This document shows positions 1-7,330 of a stretch of 39,168 nt of DNA, piece by piece. Made by a program: the position numbers and the translations under genes. Position 1 is the stretch's first letter. The number at the start of each line of letters is the position of its first letter. The notes under the pieces were generated by a model. The model was not told the DNA's origin and searched no databases. It was given only the letters and a program-made list of their open reading frames with translations. This stretch comes from an uncultured bacterium (GTDB lineage Bacteria; Cyanobacteriota; Vampirovibrionia; Gastranaerophilales; Gastranaerophilaceae): positions 1 to 39,168 of the forward strand of contig CACXGY010000047.1 of NCBI GenBank assembly GCA_902767275.1. The letters run 5' to 3'.

Positions 1-2
1 GG

Positions 3-104
3 AAATATTCGTCATTTAATAAATTTGTACAAAATGGATATTATGAACAAGATTGGTGTAATTTTGAAGATAAGTACAATATAAATGGATTAGATTATGA
101 ATAG
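3..104 (+). CDS. C-terminal tail of an unknown protein, cut by the window edge
   Basis: Reading frame 3 is open from the window edge to a TAG at 102-104 and gives about 33 residues rich in aromatic and acidic residues (NGYYEQDW, then LDYE at the end). The other two plus frames give shorter or less protein-like readings. No start is visible, so this can only be the end of a gene entering from the left. I do not recognise the family. Confidence is modest because the piece is short and the region is AT-rich. Confidence 0.4.
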   Translation, partial: KYSSFNKFVQNGYYEQDWCNFEDKYNINGLDYE

Positions 105-122
105 TGGGAAATAATAGTTTTT

Positions 123-143
123 GTTGGGTTTCACCCAACCTAC
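123..143 (-). repeat. GTAG-headed palindrome, REP-like element 1
   Basis: Read on the minus strand this is GTAG, then a perfect 7-bp stem GTTGGGT / ACCCAAC around a 3-nt GAA loop. The same architecture (GTAG + 7-bp stem + 3-nt loop) recurs at 38912-38932 on the plus strand with covarying stem bases. GTAG followed by a palindrome is the hallmark of REP sequences mobilised by RAYT (IS200-like) transposases. No RAYT gene lies in the window. There is no T-run on the 3' side, so it is not a standard terminator. Confidence 0.6.
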
Positions 144-279
144 GTACTGTATAGAGGGCAGTCGTTAGAAGAAAAACGAAATCTTATGAATTTAGTGATG
201 TCGAACCCTGTTTTTGACGGTTCAAACATAGATTTTCAGGTACATTCCGCCTTCCGCTATGCCCTCAAGTCCTATAAAC

Positions 280-688
280 TGGAGATGGTGGGACTCGAAC
301 CCACGTCCAAAATGGATTAAAGCAAACATCTACGGGCGTAGCATCCTATTATCTCGGATAAATTTGGGAAGATACACAACCAACATTTATCCAAAGTCTA
401 TTTTGCGGATAGACAAACCTTCGGCGGTTAACTTGGGATTAATACCGCTATCTTAACCTTGTCCTTGCATAATGGCCCATAAGTATCGGCAAGGTGGACA
501 ACTTATGGGTAGCATACTGCGATATTAGGCAGCAAGAGCTTCTGGTGCTCTACGTGCAGCAAATGCTGCAGTTGCATCTACAACGTTGTTTTCAGCGTTT
601 AATTTGATTTGCTCGTTGATAACCGAGAACAGCGCTCGGACTCGCAGTCTGATTTAATCAATCACCCTGTCAAATCCAAAACATCCCC
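280..688 (-). ncRNA. ssrA: Transfer-messenger RNA (tmRNA), one-piece
   Basis: Rescues stalled ribosomes by acting as an alanyl-tRNA and then as a short mRNA that adds a degradation tag. The 5' end (688 downward) starts GGGGATG and pairs as a 7-bp acceptor, with one G-U, to CATCTCC at the 3' end (287-281). The discriminator A is at 280, and the next bases are GTT, so CCA is not encoded. The T arm GTGGG-TTCGAGT-CCCAC is at 304-288. The tag reading frame runs from the resume codon GCT at 596 down to TAA at 527-525. It begins AENNVVDATA and ends RRAPEALAA, 23 codons in all. Length is about 409 nt with both tRNA halves contiguous, so it is not the permuted two-piece form. A TATAAT lies just upstream at 698-693. 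Confidence 0.96.
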
Positions 689-692
689 ATTT

Positions 693-698
693 ATTATA
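693..698 (-). promoter_or_regulatory. -10 box of the tmRNA promoter
   Basis: A perfect TATAAT on the minus strand ends 4 nt before the mature tmRNA 5' end at 688. No good -35 is seen at 17 nt; the best is TTAGAA at 721-716. The spacing to the mature end is slightly short, which would fit either direct initiation or RNase P trimming of a short leader. Confidence 0.5.
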
Positions 699-744
699 TT
701 TTCATTGTACTACTATTCTAAGTATAAACTATTCTGTTACCTTT

Positions 745-761
745 TTCAATATATTATTGAA
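745..761. promoter_or_regulatory. Inverted repeat between the divergent ssrA and waaA promoters
   Basis: TTCAATA-tat-TATTGAA is a perfect 7-nt inverted repeat. Its right arm overlaps the proposed -35 of waaA (757-762), and it lies upstream of the tmRNA promoter on the other strand. It could be a regulator site, but AT-rich sequence gives such repeats by chance fairly often. Confidence 0.3.
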
Positions 762-785
762 TATATACTTAATTTATGTTAAAAC
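757..785 (+). promoter_or_regulatory. Candidate promoter for waaA
   Basis: TTGAAT (757-762), a 17-nt spacer and TAAAAC (780-785). Transcription would start near 792, downstream of the ATG at 776 but upstream of the ATG at 815. This supports the downstream start for waaA. Confidence 0.4.
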
Positions 786-814
786 ATTTTCATAATATTC
801 AAAAGGGGAGTTTG

Positions 815-2077
815 ATGTTTAATATTCTATCATTTATCTATGATATATTAGCAACTGTTTGCTTTATTATATTTTACCCTTTTGTTGCAATTTCAAGACT
901 GCACACAGGGAAAGATAAAAACACAAGGCTTACTAAACTCGGATTGTTTGATAATCCTGATTTCAATGATAATGTAATAATGTTTCACGCTGTTTCTGTC
1001 GGAGAAGTACTTTCTCTTGAAAAACTTCTAAAAAAAACTAAAGAATCTTATTCTAACTATAAAATAGTTCTTACAACAGGAACTAAAACCGGTCAAGAAC
1101 TTGCACACAAAAAATACTCAAACATTGTTGACTTCATTACATATCTGCCATTTGATTTTCCGTTTGCAGTAAACAATTTTCTTAACAGAATTAATCCATC
1201 AATTGTTCTTATAGCAGAAACCGAACTTTGGCCGGATTTTGCTATCCATTGCAAAAAAAGAAAGATTCCACTGATTATTATAAACGGAAGAATTTCTGAT
1301 TCTTCTTATAAATCATACAAACTTCTTAAACCGTTTTTTAAACCTATTCTTAATCTATATACTAAAATTTACACTCAAAGTGAACTTGATAAAGAACGAT
1401 TTATAAATATTGGTAACGCTCCTGAAAATACCGAAGTAATGAAAAATTTGAAATTTGATGTTGATAAGACTCCTGCTGATATAGACTTAAAATCAGGTTC
1501 TAACAGAACTTTAATTGCAGGCAGTACTCACTCAGGAGAAAACGAAATAGTAATAAAAACATATTCAAAACTAAAACAAAAACACCCTGACCTAAAACTA
1601 ATTATTGCTCCAAGACACATGGAACGTCTGCCTGAAATAAACAAAATTTTATCAGAATACAATTTTAACGTCGGATATCGTTCAAAAAATGATGACTTTT
1701 TATCAAACGACATTGTAATACTTGATACACTTGGAGAACTGAAAAAATGTTATGCAATATGCGATATAGCGTTTATAGGAGGAAGTTTTAATAAAACAGG
1801 CGGGCACAACCCTCTTGAAGCAACGATATATAATGTTCCTACAATATCAGGTCCTTCAATTAAAAACTTTCGTGACATATACGGAATACTGACAAGAGCA
1901 GGGGCATCTACTGTTGTGAAAAATGAAACTGAATTCTTTATAAAAACAGATAAACTGCTCTCAGATAAGAATCTTCTTGAAAAAGAAATAAACAACTGTA
2001 AAACTGTTTTTGATGACCAAAAAGGTGCATTAGATTTTGTAATAAACAAAATTAATGAACTGTTAAATCATACTTAA
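815..2077 (+). CDS. waaA: 3-deoxy-D-manno-octulosonic acid (Kdo) transferase, GT30 family
   Basis: Transfers Kdo from CMP-Kdo to lipid A precursor on the inner face of the inner membrane, an early step of LPS core synthesis. A hydrophobic N-terminal anchor (about residues 1-25) is followed by two glycosyltransferase lobes. Visible family motifs are ELWPDF (about 137), NGRISDSSYKSY, AGSTHSGE (about 235), IAPRHMER and GGHNPLEA (about 329-336). The length of 420 aa is normal. I chose ATG 815 because GGGGAG sits 4 nt before it and the proposed promoter starts transcription after the ATG at 776. The gene marks the host as Gram-negative with a Kdo-containing envelope. An independent promoter for pyrH follows, so it may be only partly co-transcribed with the downstream genes. 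Confidence 0.95.
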   Translation: MFNILSFIYDILATVCFIIFYPFVAISRLHTGKDKNTRLTKLGLFDNPDFNDNVIMFHAVSVGEVLSLEKLLKKTKESYSNYKIVLTTGTKTGQELAHKKYSNIVDFITYLPFDFPFAVNNFLNRINPSIVLIAETELWPDFAIHCKKRKIPLIIINGRISDSSYKSYKLLKPFFKPILNLYTKIYTQSELDKERFINIGNAPENTEVMKNLKFDVDKTPADIDLKSGSNRTLIAGSTHSGENEIVIKTYSKLKQKHPDLKLIIAPRHMERLPEINKILSEYNFNVGYRSKNDDFLSNDIVILDTLGELKKCYAICDIAFIGGSFNKTGGHNPLEATIYNVPTISGPSIKNFRDIYGILTRAGASTVVKNETEFFIKTDKLLSDKNLLEKEINNCKTVFDDQKGALDFVINKINELLNHT

Positions 2078-2093
2078 TAATAATTAAAATTGC

Positions 2094-2122
2094 TTTACAA
2101 GTGCAATCATTTGTTTTAAAAT
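2094..2122 (+). promoter_or_regulatory. Promoter of the pyrH-frr-cdsA-rnc-rpe-mla run
   Basis: TTTACA (2094-2099), a 17-nt spacer and TAAAAT (2117-2122), each 5/6 to the sigma-70 consensus. It gives a leader of roughly 37 nt to the pyrH ATG at 2166. Confidence 0.6.
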
Positions 2123-2165
2123 AAAGTGGTTATTTAGTGAATTATAGTTTAAATAAGGGATAGAG

Positions 2166-2888
2166 ATGACTAATCTGAAATATAAAAGAGTGCTTTTAAA
2201 AGTTAGCGGAGAAGCACTTATGGGTGAACAGGAGTTTGGTATAGATTACAAACCTGTTGAAATGATGGCACATGAAATTGATACAATTTTAAAATTAGGG
2301 GTTCAAGTCGCAGTTGTTGTAGGCGGCGGTAATATATTCAGAGGAATGAAGAATAGTGCAAAACTCGGAATGGACAGAGCCTCCGGAGATTATGTCGGAA
2401 TGCTTGCAACAGTCATGAATGCTGTTGCTCTGCAAAGTGCCTTAAAAAAAGCAAATATTGATTGCAGAATACAATCTGCAATTACAATGAAACAAATCGC
2501 TGAACCATATATCAGACACAGAGCAATAAGACACCTTGAAAAAGGCAGAGTTGTAATATTTGCAGCAGGAACGGGTAATCCGTTCTTTACAACAGATACT
2601 GCCGCTGCACTCAGAGCATCTGAAATTGATGCGGAAGCAATGCTTATGGCTAAAAACGGTGTTGACGGTGTTTATAATGATGATCCGAAAACTAATCCTA
2701 ATGCTAAAAAATTAGATAATATTAAATACTCTGATATTGTATTTAACGGTCTAAAAGTTATGGATACATCAGCGTGTACTTTATGCGAACAAAATAATAT
2801 TCCGATTGTCGTTTTTGATTTTAATGCAAAAGGTAGCCTTAAAAAAATTATTGAAGGCGAAAAAATAGGAACATACGTTAGTAAATAG
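2166..2888 (+). CDS. pyrH: UMP kinase (uridylate kinase)
   Basis: Phosphorylates UMP to UDP with ATP in pyrimidine nucleotide synthesis; the bacterial enzyme is a hexamer of the amino-acid-kinase fold, unrelated to eukaryotic UMP kinases. The N-terminal KVSGEALMG, GGGNIFRG, and the segment GTGNPFFTTDTAAALRA for UMP and ATP binding are all present. Its 240 aa is the family length. AGGGATAGAG precedes the ATG. It is followed after 26 nt by frr, the classic pyrH-frr pairing, which links nucleotide supply and ribosome recycling genes in many bacteria. Confidence 0.98.
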   Translation: MTNLKYKRVLLKVSGEALMGEQEFGIDYKPVEMMAHEIDTILKLGVQVAVVVGGGNIFRGMKNSAKLGMDRASGDYVGMLATVMNAVALQSALKKANIDCRIQSAITMKQIAEPYIRHRAIRHLEKGRVVIFAAGTGNPFFTTDTAAALRASEIDAEAMLMAKNGVDGVYNDDPKTNPNAKKLDNIKYSDIVFNGLKVMDTSACTLCEQNNIPIVVFDFNAKGSLKKIIEGEKIGTYVSK

Positions 2889-2914
2889 ATTAAATATAAA
2901 AGAAAGAGGTTAAA

Positions 2915-3481
2915 ATGTCAGAAACAGTTGAAGCACTCCTAAAAACAGGTGAAGAAAAAATGGATAAAGCAATCGCTCAATTAAAAAGAGAGTTTGCTAC
3001 AGTAAGAACAGGTCGTGCAAATCCTGCTATTTTAGATAAGGTTCAAGTTGATTACTACGGAACACCTACACCGCTTAGACAAATGTCTCAAGTAACTGTT
3101 CAAGACGGTACAACCCTTGTAATAACACCTTATGATAAATCAATTTTAAAAGAAATTGAAAAAGCAATCATTAAAGCAGAATTAGGAATTGCTCCAAACA
3201 GTGACGGCATTTGTCTCAGACTTCAATTCCCGCCTTTAACAGAAGACAGAAGAAAAGAAATTGCAAAAGACGTTAAAAAAATGGGTGAAGAAGCAAAAGT
3301 TGCAGTTAGAAACGTTAGACGTGATATGTCTGACGGATTAAAAAAAGCAGAAAAAGCAGATAATATTCCGGAAGACATGGTTAAAGATTATCAAGATAAA
3401 ATCCAAAAGATTACGGATAAATATACAAAAACTATTGATGATAGCGTTTCTGAAAAAGAAAAAGAGGTTATGACTGTATAA
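2915..3481 (+). CDS. frr: Ribosome recycling factor
   Basis: Splits post-termination ribosomes together with EF-G and IF3. At 188 aa it is close to the usual 185. It shows the conserved VRTGRANPAILDKV segment, YYGTPTPLRQM, the IRLQFPPLTEDRR-like core (here LRLQFPPLTEDRRKE) and the long charged helical domain. AGAAAGAGG lies before the ATG. Its TAA overlaps the ATG of cdsA (TAATG), which indicates translational coupling. Confidence 0.98.
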   Translation: MSETVEALLKTGEEKMDKAIAQLKREFATVRTGRANPAILDKVQVDYYGTPTPLRQMSQVTVQDGTTLVITPYDKSILKEIEKAIIKAELGIAPNSDGICLRLQFPPLTEDRRKEIAKDVKKMGEEAKVAVRNVRRDMSDGLKKAEKADNIPEDMVKDYQDKIQKITDKYTKTIDDSVSEKEKEVMTV

Positions 3482-4374
3482 TGGCATCTGATAACAAAAG
3501 TATAACAAGGTTAATAACAGGTTCAATTCTTGGTTTCACAGTTTTATTTTGTTTACTGTGGGGCGGTTTACCATTGTTTTTTATCACTCTGCTTTTTGTT
3601 ATATTTGCAACTAAAGAGTATGTTGTCATTCTTAAACATAAAGGATTTTATCCGAGTTTAAAAGTTATACTTGTCGCAGATGCCTTTTTTGCACTGCTCG
3701 CATATCTTAACAGATTCAACTTACTCTCTTTTGCAGTTACCTTATGTTCAATATCCGCTTTTATATGGGTTCTGTTTAAAGGCAGACAACCATATATTGC
3801 GAATGTTGCAACCACAATTTTAGGATTCATATATGGAGGATTGTTCCCTCTATATCTTATATTTTTGAGAGATATAGGCTCAACCCCCACTTATGATTAC
3901 CTCATAAAATCAACAGGAGATTGTATTGGAAAAGGTTTTGTTCTTTTAATATTTTTCTCGGTACTTATTACGGATACAGGATGTTATTATTTTGGAACAA
4001 AACTTGGGAAACATAAACTGGCACCTGTTATAAGTCCGAATAAAACCATTGAAGGTTCAATTGGTGGTACGCTTTGTGCAATTGCTATGAGTTTATTTAT
4101 TGGGCATCTTATAGAGTTACCTATTTATCATTGCATTATTGCAGGGATATTGGTCGCTTTATTTGCACAAATTGGAGATTTGTGTGAATCACTTATTAAA
4201 CGTGATGCAGGAGTTAAAGATTCTGGGAATATTCTTCCCGGACACGGAGGGTTTTTAGACAGAACAGACAGTTATGTCTTTACACTTCCTGTTTTATACT
4301 ACTATTTCCAATACGTTGTTAATAATGCTGAAACAATCCACGCTATAAAAACTTTTTTTGAAGGATTAATGTAA
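3481..4374 (+). CDS. cdsA: Phosphatidate cytidylyltransferase (CDP-diacylglycerol synthase)
   Basis: Makes CDP-diacylglycerol from phosphatidic acid and CTP at the inner membrane, the branch point for all phospholipids. The protein is 297 aa with multiple hydrophobic segments. The C-terminal signature is clear: [21 protein letters not shown] followed by LDRTDS, including the acidic residues of the catalytic site. The upstream motif [27 protein letters not shown] is also typical. It overlaps frr and rnc by TAATG junctions, so it sits inside a tight operon. Placement next to a lipid transporter (mlaEFD) fits membrane lipid biogenesis. Confidence 0.96.
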   Translation: [297 protein letters not shown]

Positions 4375-5057
4375 TGAGTTTTAACATTCTTGATGTTGTT
4401 TGTGAAAAAGAAGATGTTTTAAAAATGGCATTTACTCATCCTTCATACACAAAAGAACACTCTTTACCTGTATCCGACAGTTATGAACGACTTGAGTTTC
4501 TTGGAGATGCTGTATTAAAACTTATTACATCATATTTGCTTTACGAAAAATATCCGAAATATCAGGAAGGAGAATTATCAAAAATGCGGTCTATTCTTGT
4601 TTCGGATGCTGTTCTGGCACAAATAGCAAAAGATATTGGTATTGATAAACGATTAATCCTTGGCTCAGGAGAAGAACACACAGGCGGAAGAAATAGAGAA
4701 TCTAATCTCGCTTGTTCTATGGAAGCGGTTTTGGGGGCTTATTTTTTAAGTGATAAAATGAGTGATGTTGAAAATTTTCTCAAAGAAAGACTTCTGCCGA
4801 AATCTGATGATATTGATCATCATTTTGTAAAATATAATGCAAAGGCGGTTTTGCAAGAATATACACAAAAAGAAAATTGCACGACACCTGAATACATTAC
4901 ACAAGATATTAAAGGTCCTAATCATAATCCGACCTTTTATGTTGATGTATTTTTCAACGGAGAATTACTTGCATCAGGTACAGGAAAAACAAAAAAAGAA
5001 GCACAACAAAACAGTGCCTATAATGCTTGTATAAAACTTGGGATTATAGAGGAGTAA
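4374..5057 (+). CDS. rnc: Ribonuclease III
   Basis: Cuts double-stranded RNA in rRNA processing and mRNA turnover. The catalytic domain contains the signature ERLEFLGDAVLKL (about residues 41-53) and the second acidic patch AVLGAYFL. A double-stranded-RNA-binding domain occupies about residues 155-225, with the GTGKTKKEAQQNSAYNAC helix at its end. Its length of 227 aa is normal. It starts within the cdsA stop (TAATG) and ends 2 nt before the rpe ATG. Confidence 0.97.
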   Translation: MSFNILDVVCEKEDVLKMAFTHPSYTKEHSLPVSDSYERLEFLGDAVLKLITSYLLYEKYPKYQEGELSKMRSILVSDAVLAQIAKDIGIDKRLILGSGEEHTGGRNRESNLACSMEAVLGAYFLSDKMSDVENFLKERLLPKSDDIDHHFVKYNAKAVLQEYTQKENCTTPEYITQDIKGPNHNPTFYVDVFFNGELLASGTGKTKKEAQQNSAYNACIKLGIIEE

Positions 5058-5059
5058 AA

Positions 5060-5701
5060 ATGTCAGAAATTAAAATATCACCATCTATATTATCAGCAGA
5101 TTTTGCAAATCTCGAACGAGATATAAAACTTGTTGAAAATAACGGTGCTGATTGGCTTCATATTGATGTTATGGACGGACATTTTGTCCCAAACATAACA
5201 ATTGGTATTCCTGTTGTTAAATCCATTAATGACATTACGGACATGACTCTTGATGTCCATTTGATGATAGATAATCCTGAAAAATATATTAAACAATTTG
5301 CTGATGTCGGTGCTGATATTATAACCGTTCATTACGAAGCAACACAAAATAAAACAGATGAAATTTTAAATAAAATCAAATCTTTTGGTATAATGGCAGG
5401 TTTATCAATAAAACCTAAAACAAAACCTGATGCAATAACGCAATATATTCCTATTGCGGACTTAATACTTGTAATGACAGTTGAGCCGGGGTTTGGAGGT
5501 CAGAAGTTTATACAAGAATGCGGAGATAAACTTCCTTTCATAAAAAATTTACAAAATAACTCACAATATTTACAAGTTGACGGAGGCATAAATAAAGATA
5601 CCGGGAAATATTGTACAGATAGAGGGGCTAATTCTCTCGTTGCAGGGAATTATATTTTCCATAGCGGTAATATAAAAGAGAGTATAAAATCTCTTAAATA
5701 A
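5060..5701 (+). CDS. rpe: Ribulose-phosphate 3-epimerase
   Basis: Interconverts ribulose-5-phosphate and xylulose-5-phosphate in the pentose phosphate pathway. The TIM-barrel motifs are all present: SILSADFANLE, HIDVMDGHFVPNIT, VHLMIDNP, VMTVEPGFGGQKF and VDGGI. I chose ATG 5060 because GAGGAG lies at 5050-5055 just upstream and the protein then starts MSEIKISPSIL, as in the family. The longer ORF start at 5027 lies inside rnc. The resulting 213 aa matches the usual ~215-220. Confidence 0.96.
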   Translation: MSEIKISPSILSADFANLERDIKLVENNGADWLHIDVMDGHFVPNITIGIPVVKSINDITDMTLDVHLMIDNPEKYIKQFADVGADIITVHYEATQNKTDEILNKIKSFGIMAGLSIKPKTKPDAITQYIPIADLILVMTVEPGFGGQKFIQECGDKLPFIKNLQNNSQYLQVDGGINKDTGKYCTDRGANSLVAGNYIFHSGNIKESIKSLK

Positions 5702-5746
5702 TATTACAAATTAGCAAAATAGAAATAAATTTGATATATTAAAAAA

Positions 5747-6550
5747 ATGGACACTTTTACATTCAAAGGAACAGTAACATATTCTGTATACAGACAACTG
5801 CTAAAACACTTTGTCAGTCTTGTTTCGACAATAGGCGACACAGTAACATACGGTGCAGAGGTAATAAAACACCTGCTTAAATGCAGTGTTGACAGAAAAG
5901 TGCTAATAGAACAGTGTGCCAGATTCGGAGTAAGTTCACTCCCAATCACATTATCAATAGTAGGCATGTCAACTGTGATTGTTGCAATGCAAGTTGCAGG
6001 AGAAATGGTAAAACAAGGAGCCGGAAATTTTGTCGGATTACTTGTTACAATGCTTGTTGTAAGAGAAGAAGCGATAATCATGTCAGGATTTGCTATAATA
6101 TCAATGATTGGCTCATCACTTGCATCAGAAGTTGCAACTATGAGAGTAACAGAACAAATTGATGCAATAACAGTATTAAAAGTAAATCCTATAGAATACC
6201 TTTTTGTTCCGAGAGTATTATCAGGAATATTAATGATGCCATTAGTATTAATAGTCGCATCATTATTTGGAATTATAGGCGGAGGTGTTGCGGCACATCT
6301 TGCATCAGGTTTATCATATAAAGCATATTTTGATTCCGTTTGGAACGGACTTTATATGAAAGACATGAATGTTGCACTATTGAAAGCGGTTGTTTTTGGA
6401 TTTACAATAGCATTAGTAAGTTGTACATGCGGATATAATGCAACAGGCGGGGCAAAAGGAGTTGGAGAAGCAACTACCAAGGCTGTCGTCTGGTCATTTG
6501 TTGCAATTGTTATTTGGGATTTGGTTTTCTCAATAATATTTTTCTTTTAA
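5747..6550 (+). CDS. mlaE: MlaE/TGD1-type ABC transporter permease
   Basis: Integral membrane subunit of an Mla/TGD-type phospholipid transporter that moves lipids between inner and outer membranes. The protein is 267 aa with an amphipathic N-terminus followed by about five or six hydrophobic segments. The MlaE-family core LVVREEAIIMSGFAIISMIG...SEVATMRVTEQIDAI is diagnostic, as is the downstream NPIEYLFVPRVLSG. There is no clear Shine-Dalgarno sequence before the ATG, unlike most genes here. mlaF and mlaD follow directly, and rpe precedes by 45 nt. No MlaB or MlaC homologue is in the window, which resembles the three-gene cyanobacterial and plastid TGD set. Confidence 0.92.
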   Translation: MDTFTFKGTVTYSVYRQLLKHFVSLVSTIGDTVTYGAEVIKHLLKCSVDRKVLIEQCARFGVSSLPITLSIVGMSTVIVAMQVAGEMVKQGAGNFVGLLVTMLVVREEAIIMSGFAIISMIGSSLASEVATMRVTEQIDAITVLKVNPIEYLFVPRVLSGILMMPLVLIVASLFGIIGGGVAAHLASGLSYKAYFDSVWNGLYMKDMNVALLKAVVFGFTIALVSCTCGYNATGGAKGVGEATTKAVVWSFVAIVIWDLVFSIIFFF

Positions 6551-6566
6551 AATAAGAAAGAGGACT

Positions 6567-7286
6567 ATGGGTATAGAAGTTAAAAACTTAATAAAATCTT
6601 TCGGGAAAAACACTGTAATTGACGATTTATCATTTAAAGTCAATAATGGTGAGATATTGGCTATTGTCGGGTTCAGCGGATCAGGGAAAAGTACGGTTTT
6701 AAAACTTATAAGCGGATTAATCCAAAAAGATTCCGGAGAAATAATTACCACCGGTGATATTGCAATGGTTTTTCAATATTCTGCTCTAATTGATTCTTTA
6801 AACGTATATGAAAATATTTCATTTGCACTACACGAAAGAAAAGATTTAAGGAAGAAATATACCGAATCGGAGATAAAGAAAATTGTCAGAGAAAAACTTG
6901 GGCTGGTAGGTTTAACGGGGATTGAATTAAAATATCCGTCAGAATTATCCGGAGGTATGCAAAAACGTGTTAGTTTTGCACGAGCAATAGTCACAGAACC
7001 GCAAATTATACTTTATGATGAACCTACTGCGGGATTAGATCCAATGTCATCTACTCTCATAGAAGACTATATCGTAAGATTAAAACAAGAAACTAATGCA
7101 GCCTCAATTGTCGTCACACACCAAATGTCGACAATCTCAAGAACTGCGGATAAAGTTCTTATGTTATATGGCGGGAAATGTGTTTTTTACGGCACTCCTG
7201 ATGAACTTTGCAGACAAGAAACACCTTATACAAAACAATTCGTTTCTGCAAGTTTAGAAGGTCCTATGAAAATGTTAAAAGGATAG
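6567..7286 (+). CDS. mlaF: MlaF/TGD3-type ABC transporter ATPase
   Basis: Nucleotide-binding subunit that powers the MlaE permease. It shows Walker A GFSGSGKST, the Q-loop (MVFQYSAL), the ABC signature LSGGMQKRVSFARAI, Walker B IILYDEPTAGLDP and the switch VTHQMS. The 239-aa length is normal. AAGAGGAC precedes the ATG. It begins 16 nt after mlaE and is followed 44 nt later by mlaD, the permease-ATPase-MCE order. Confidence 0.94.
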   Translation: MGIEVKNLIKSFGKNTVIDDLSFKVNNGEILAIVGFSGSGKSTVLKLISGLIQKDSGEIITTGDIAMVFQYSALIDSLNVYENISFALHERKDLRKKYTESEIKKIVREKLGLVGLTGIELKYPSELSGGMQKRVSFARAIVTEPQIILYDEPTAGLDPMSSTLIEDYIVRLKQETNAASIVVTHQMSTISRTADKVLMLYGGKCVFYGTPDELCRQETPYTKQFVSASLEGPMKMLKG

Positions 7287-7330
7287 ATAATAATTATAGT
7301 AAAATAAAAATATAAAAAGAGGATATAAAA

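Noticed and set aside
203-223. GAACC / GGTTC inverted repeat downstream of tmRNA
   Set aside because: Only five pairs around an 11-nt loop, and no T-run directly after it on the tmRNA strand.
259-456. 65-aa plus-strand ORF
   Set aside because: It runs antisense through the 3' half of the tmRNA; the RNA structure explains the sequence.
776-814. Upstream ATG extending waaA by 13 residues
   Set aside because: No ribosome site, and it lies before the likely transcription start; GGGGAG sits at the next ATG (815).
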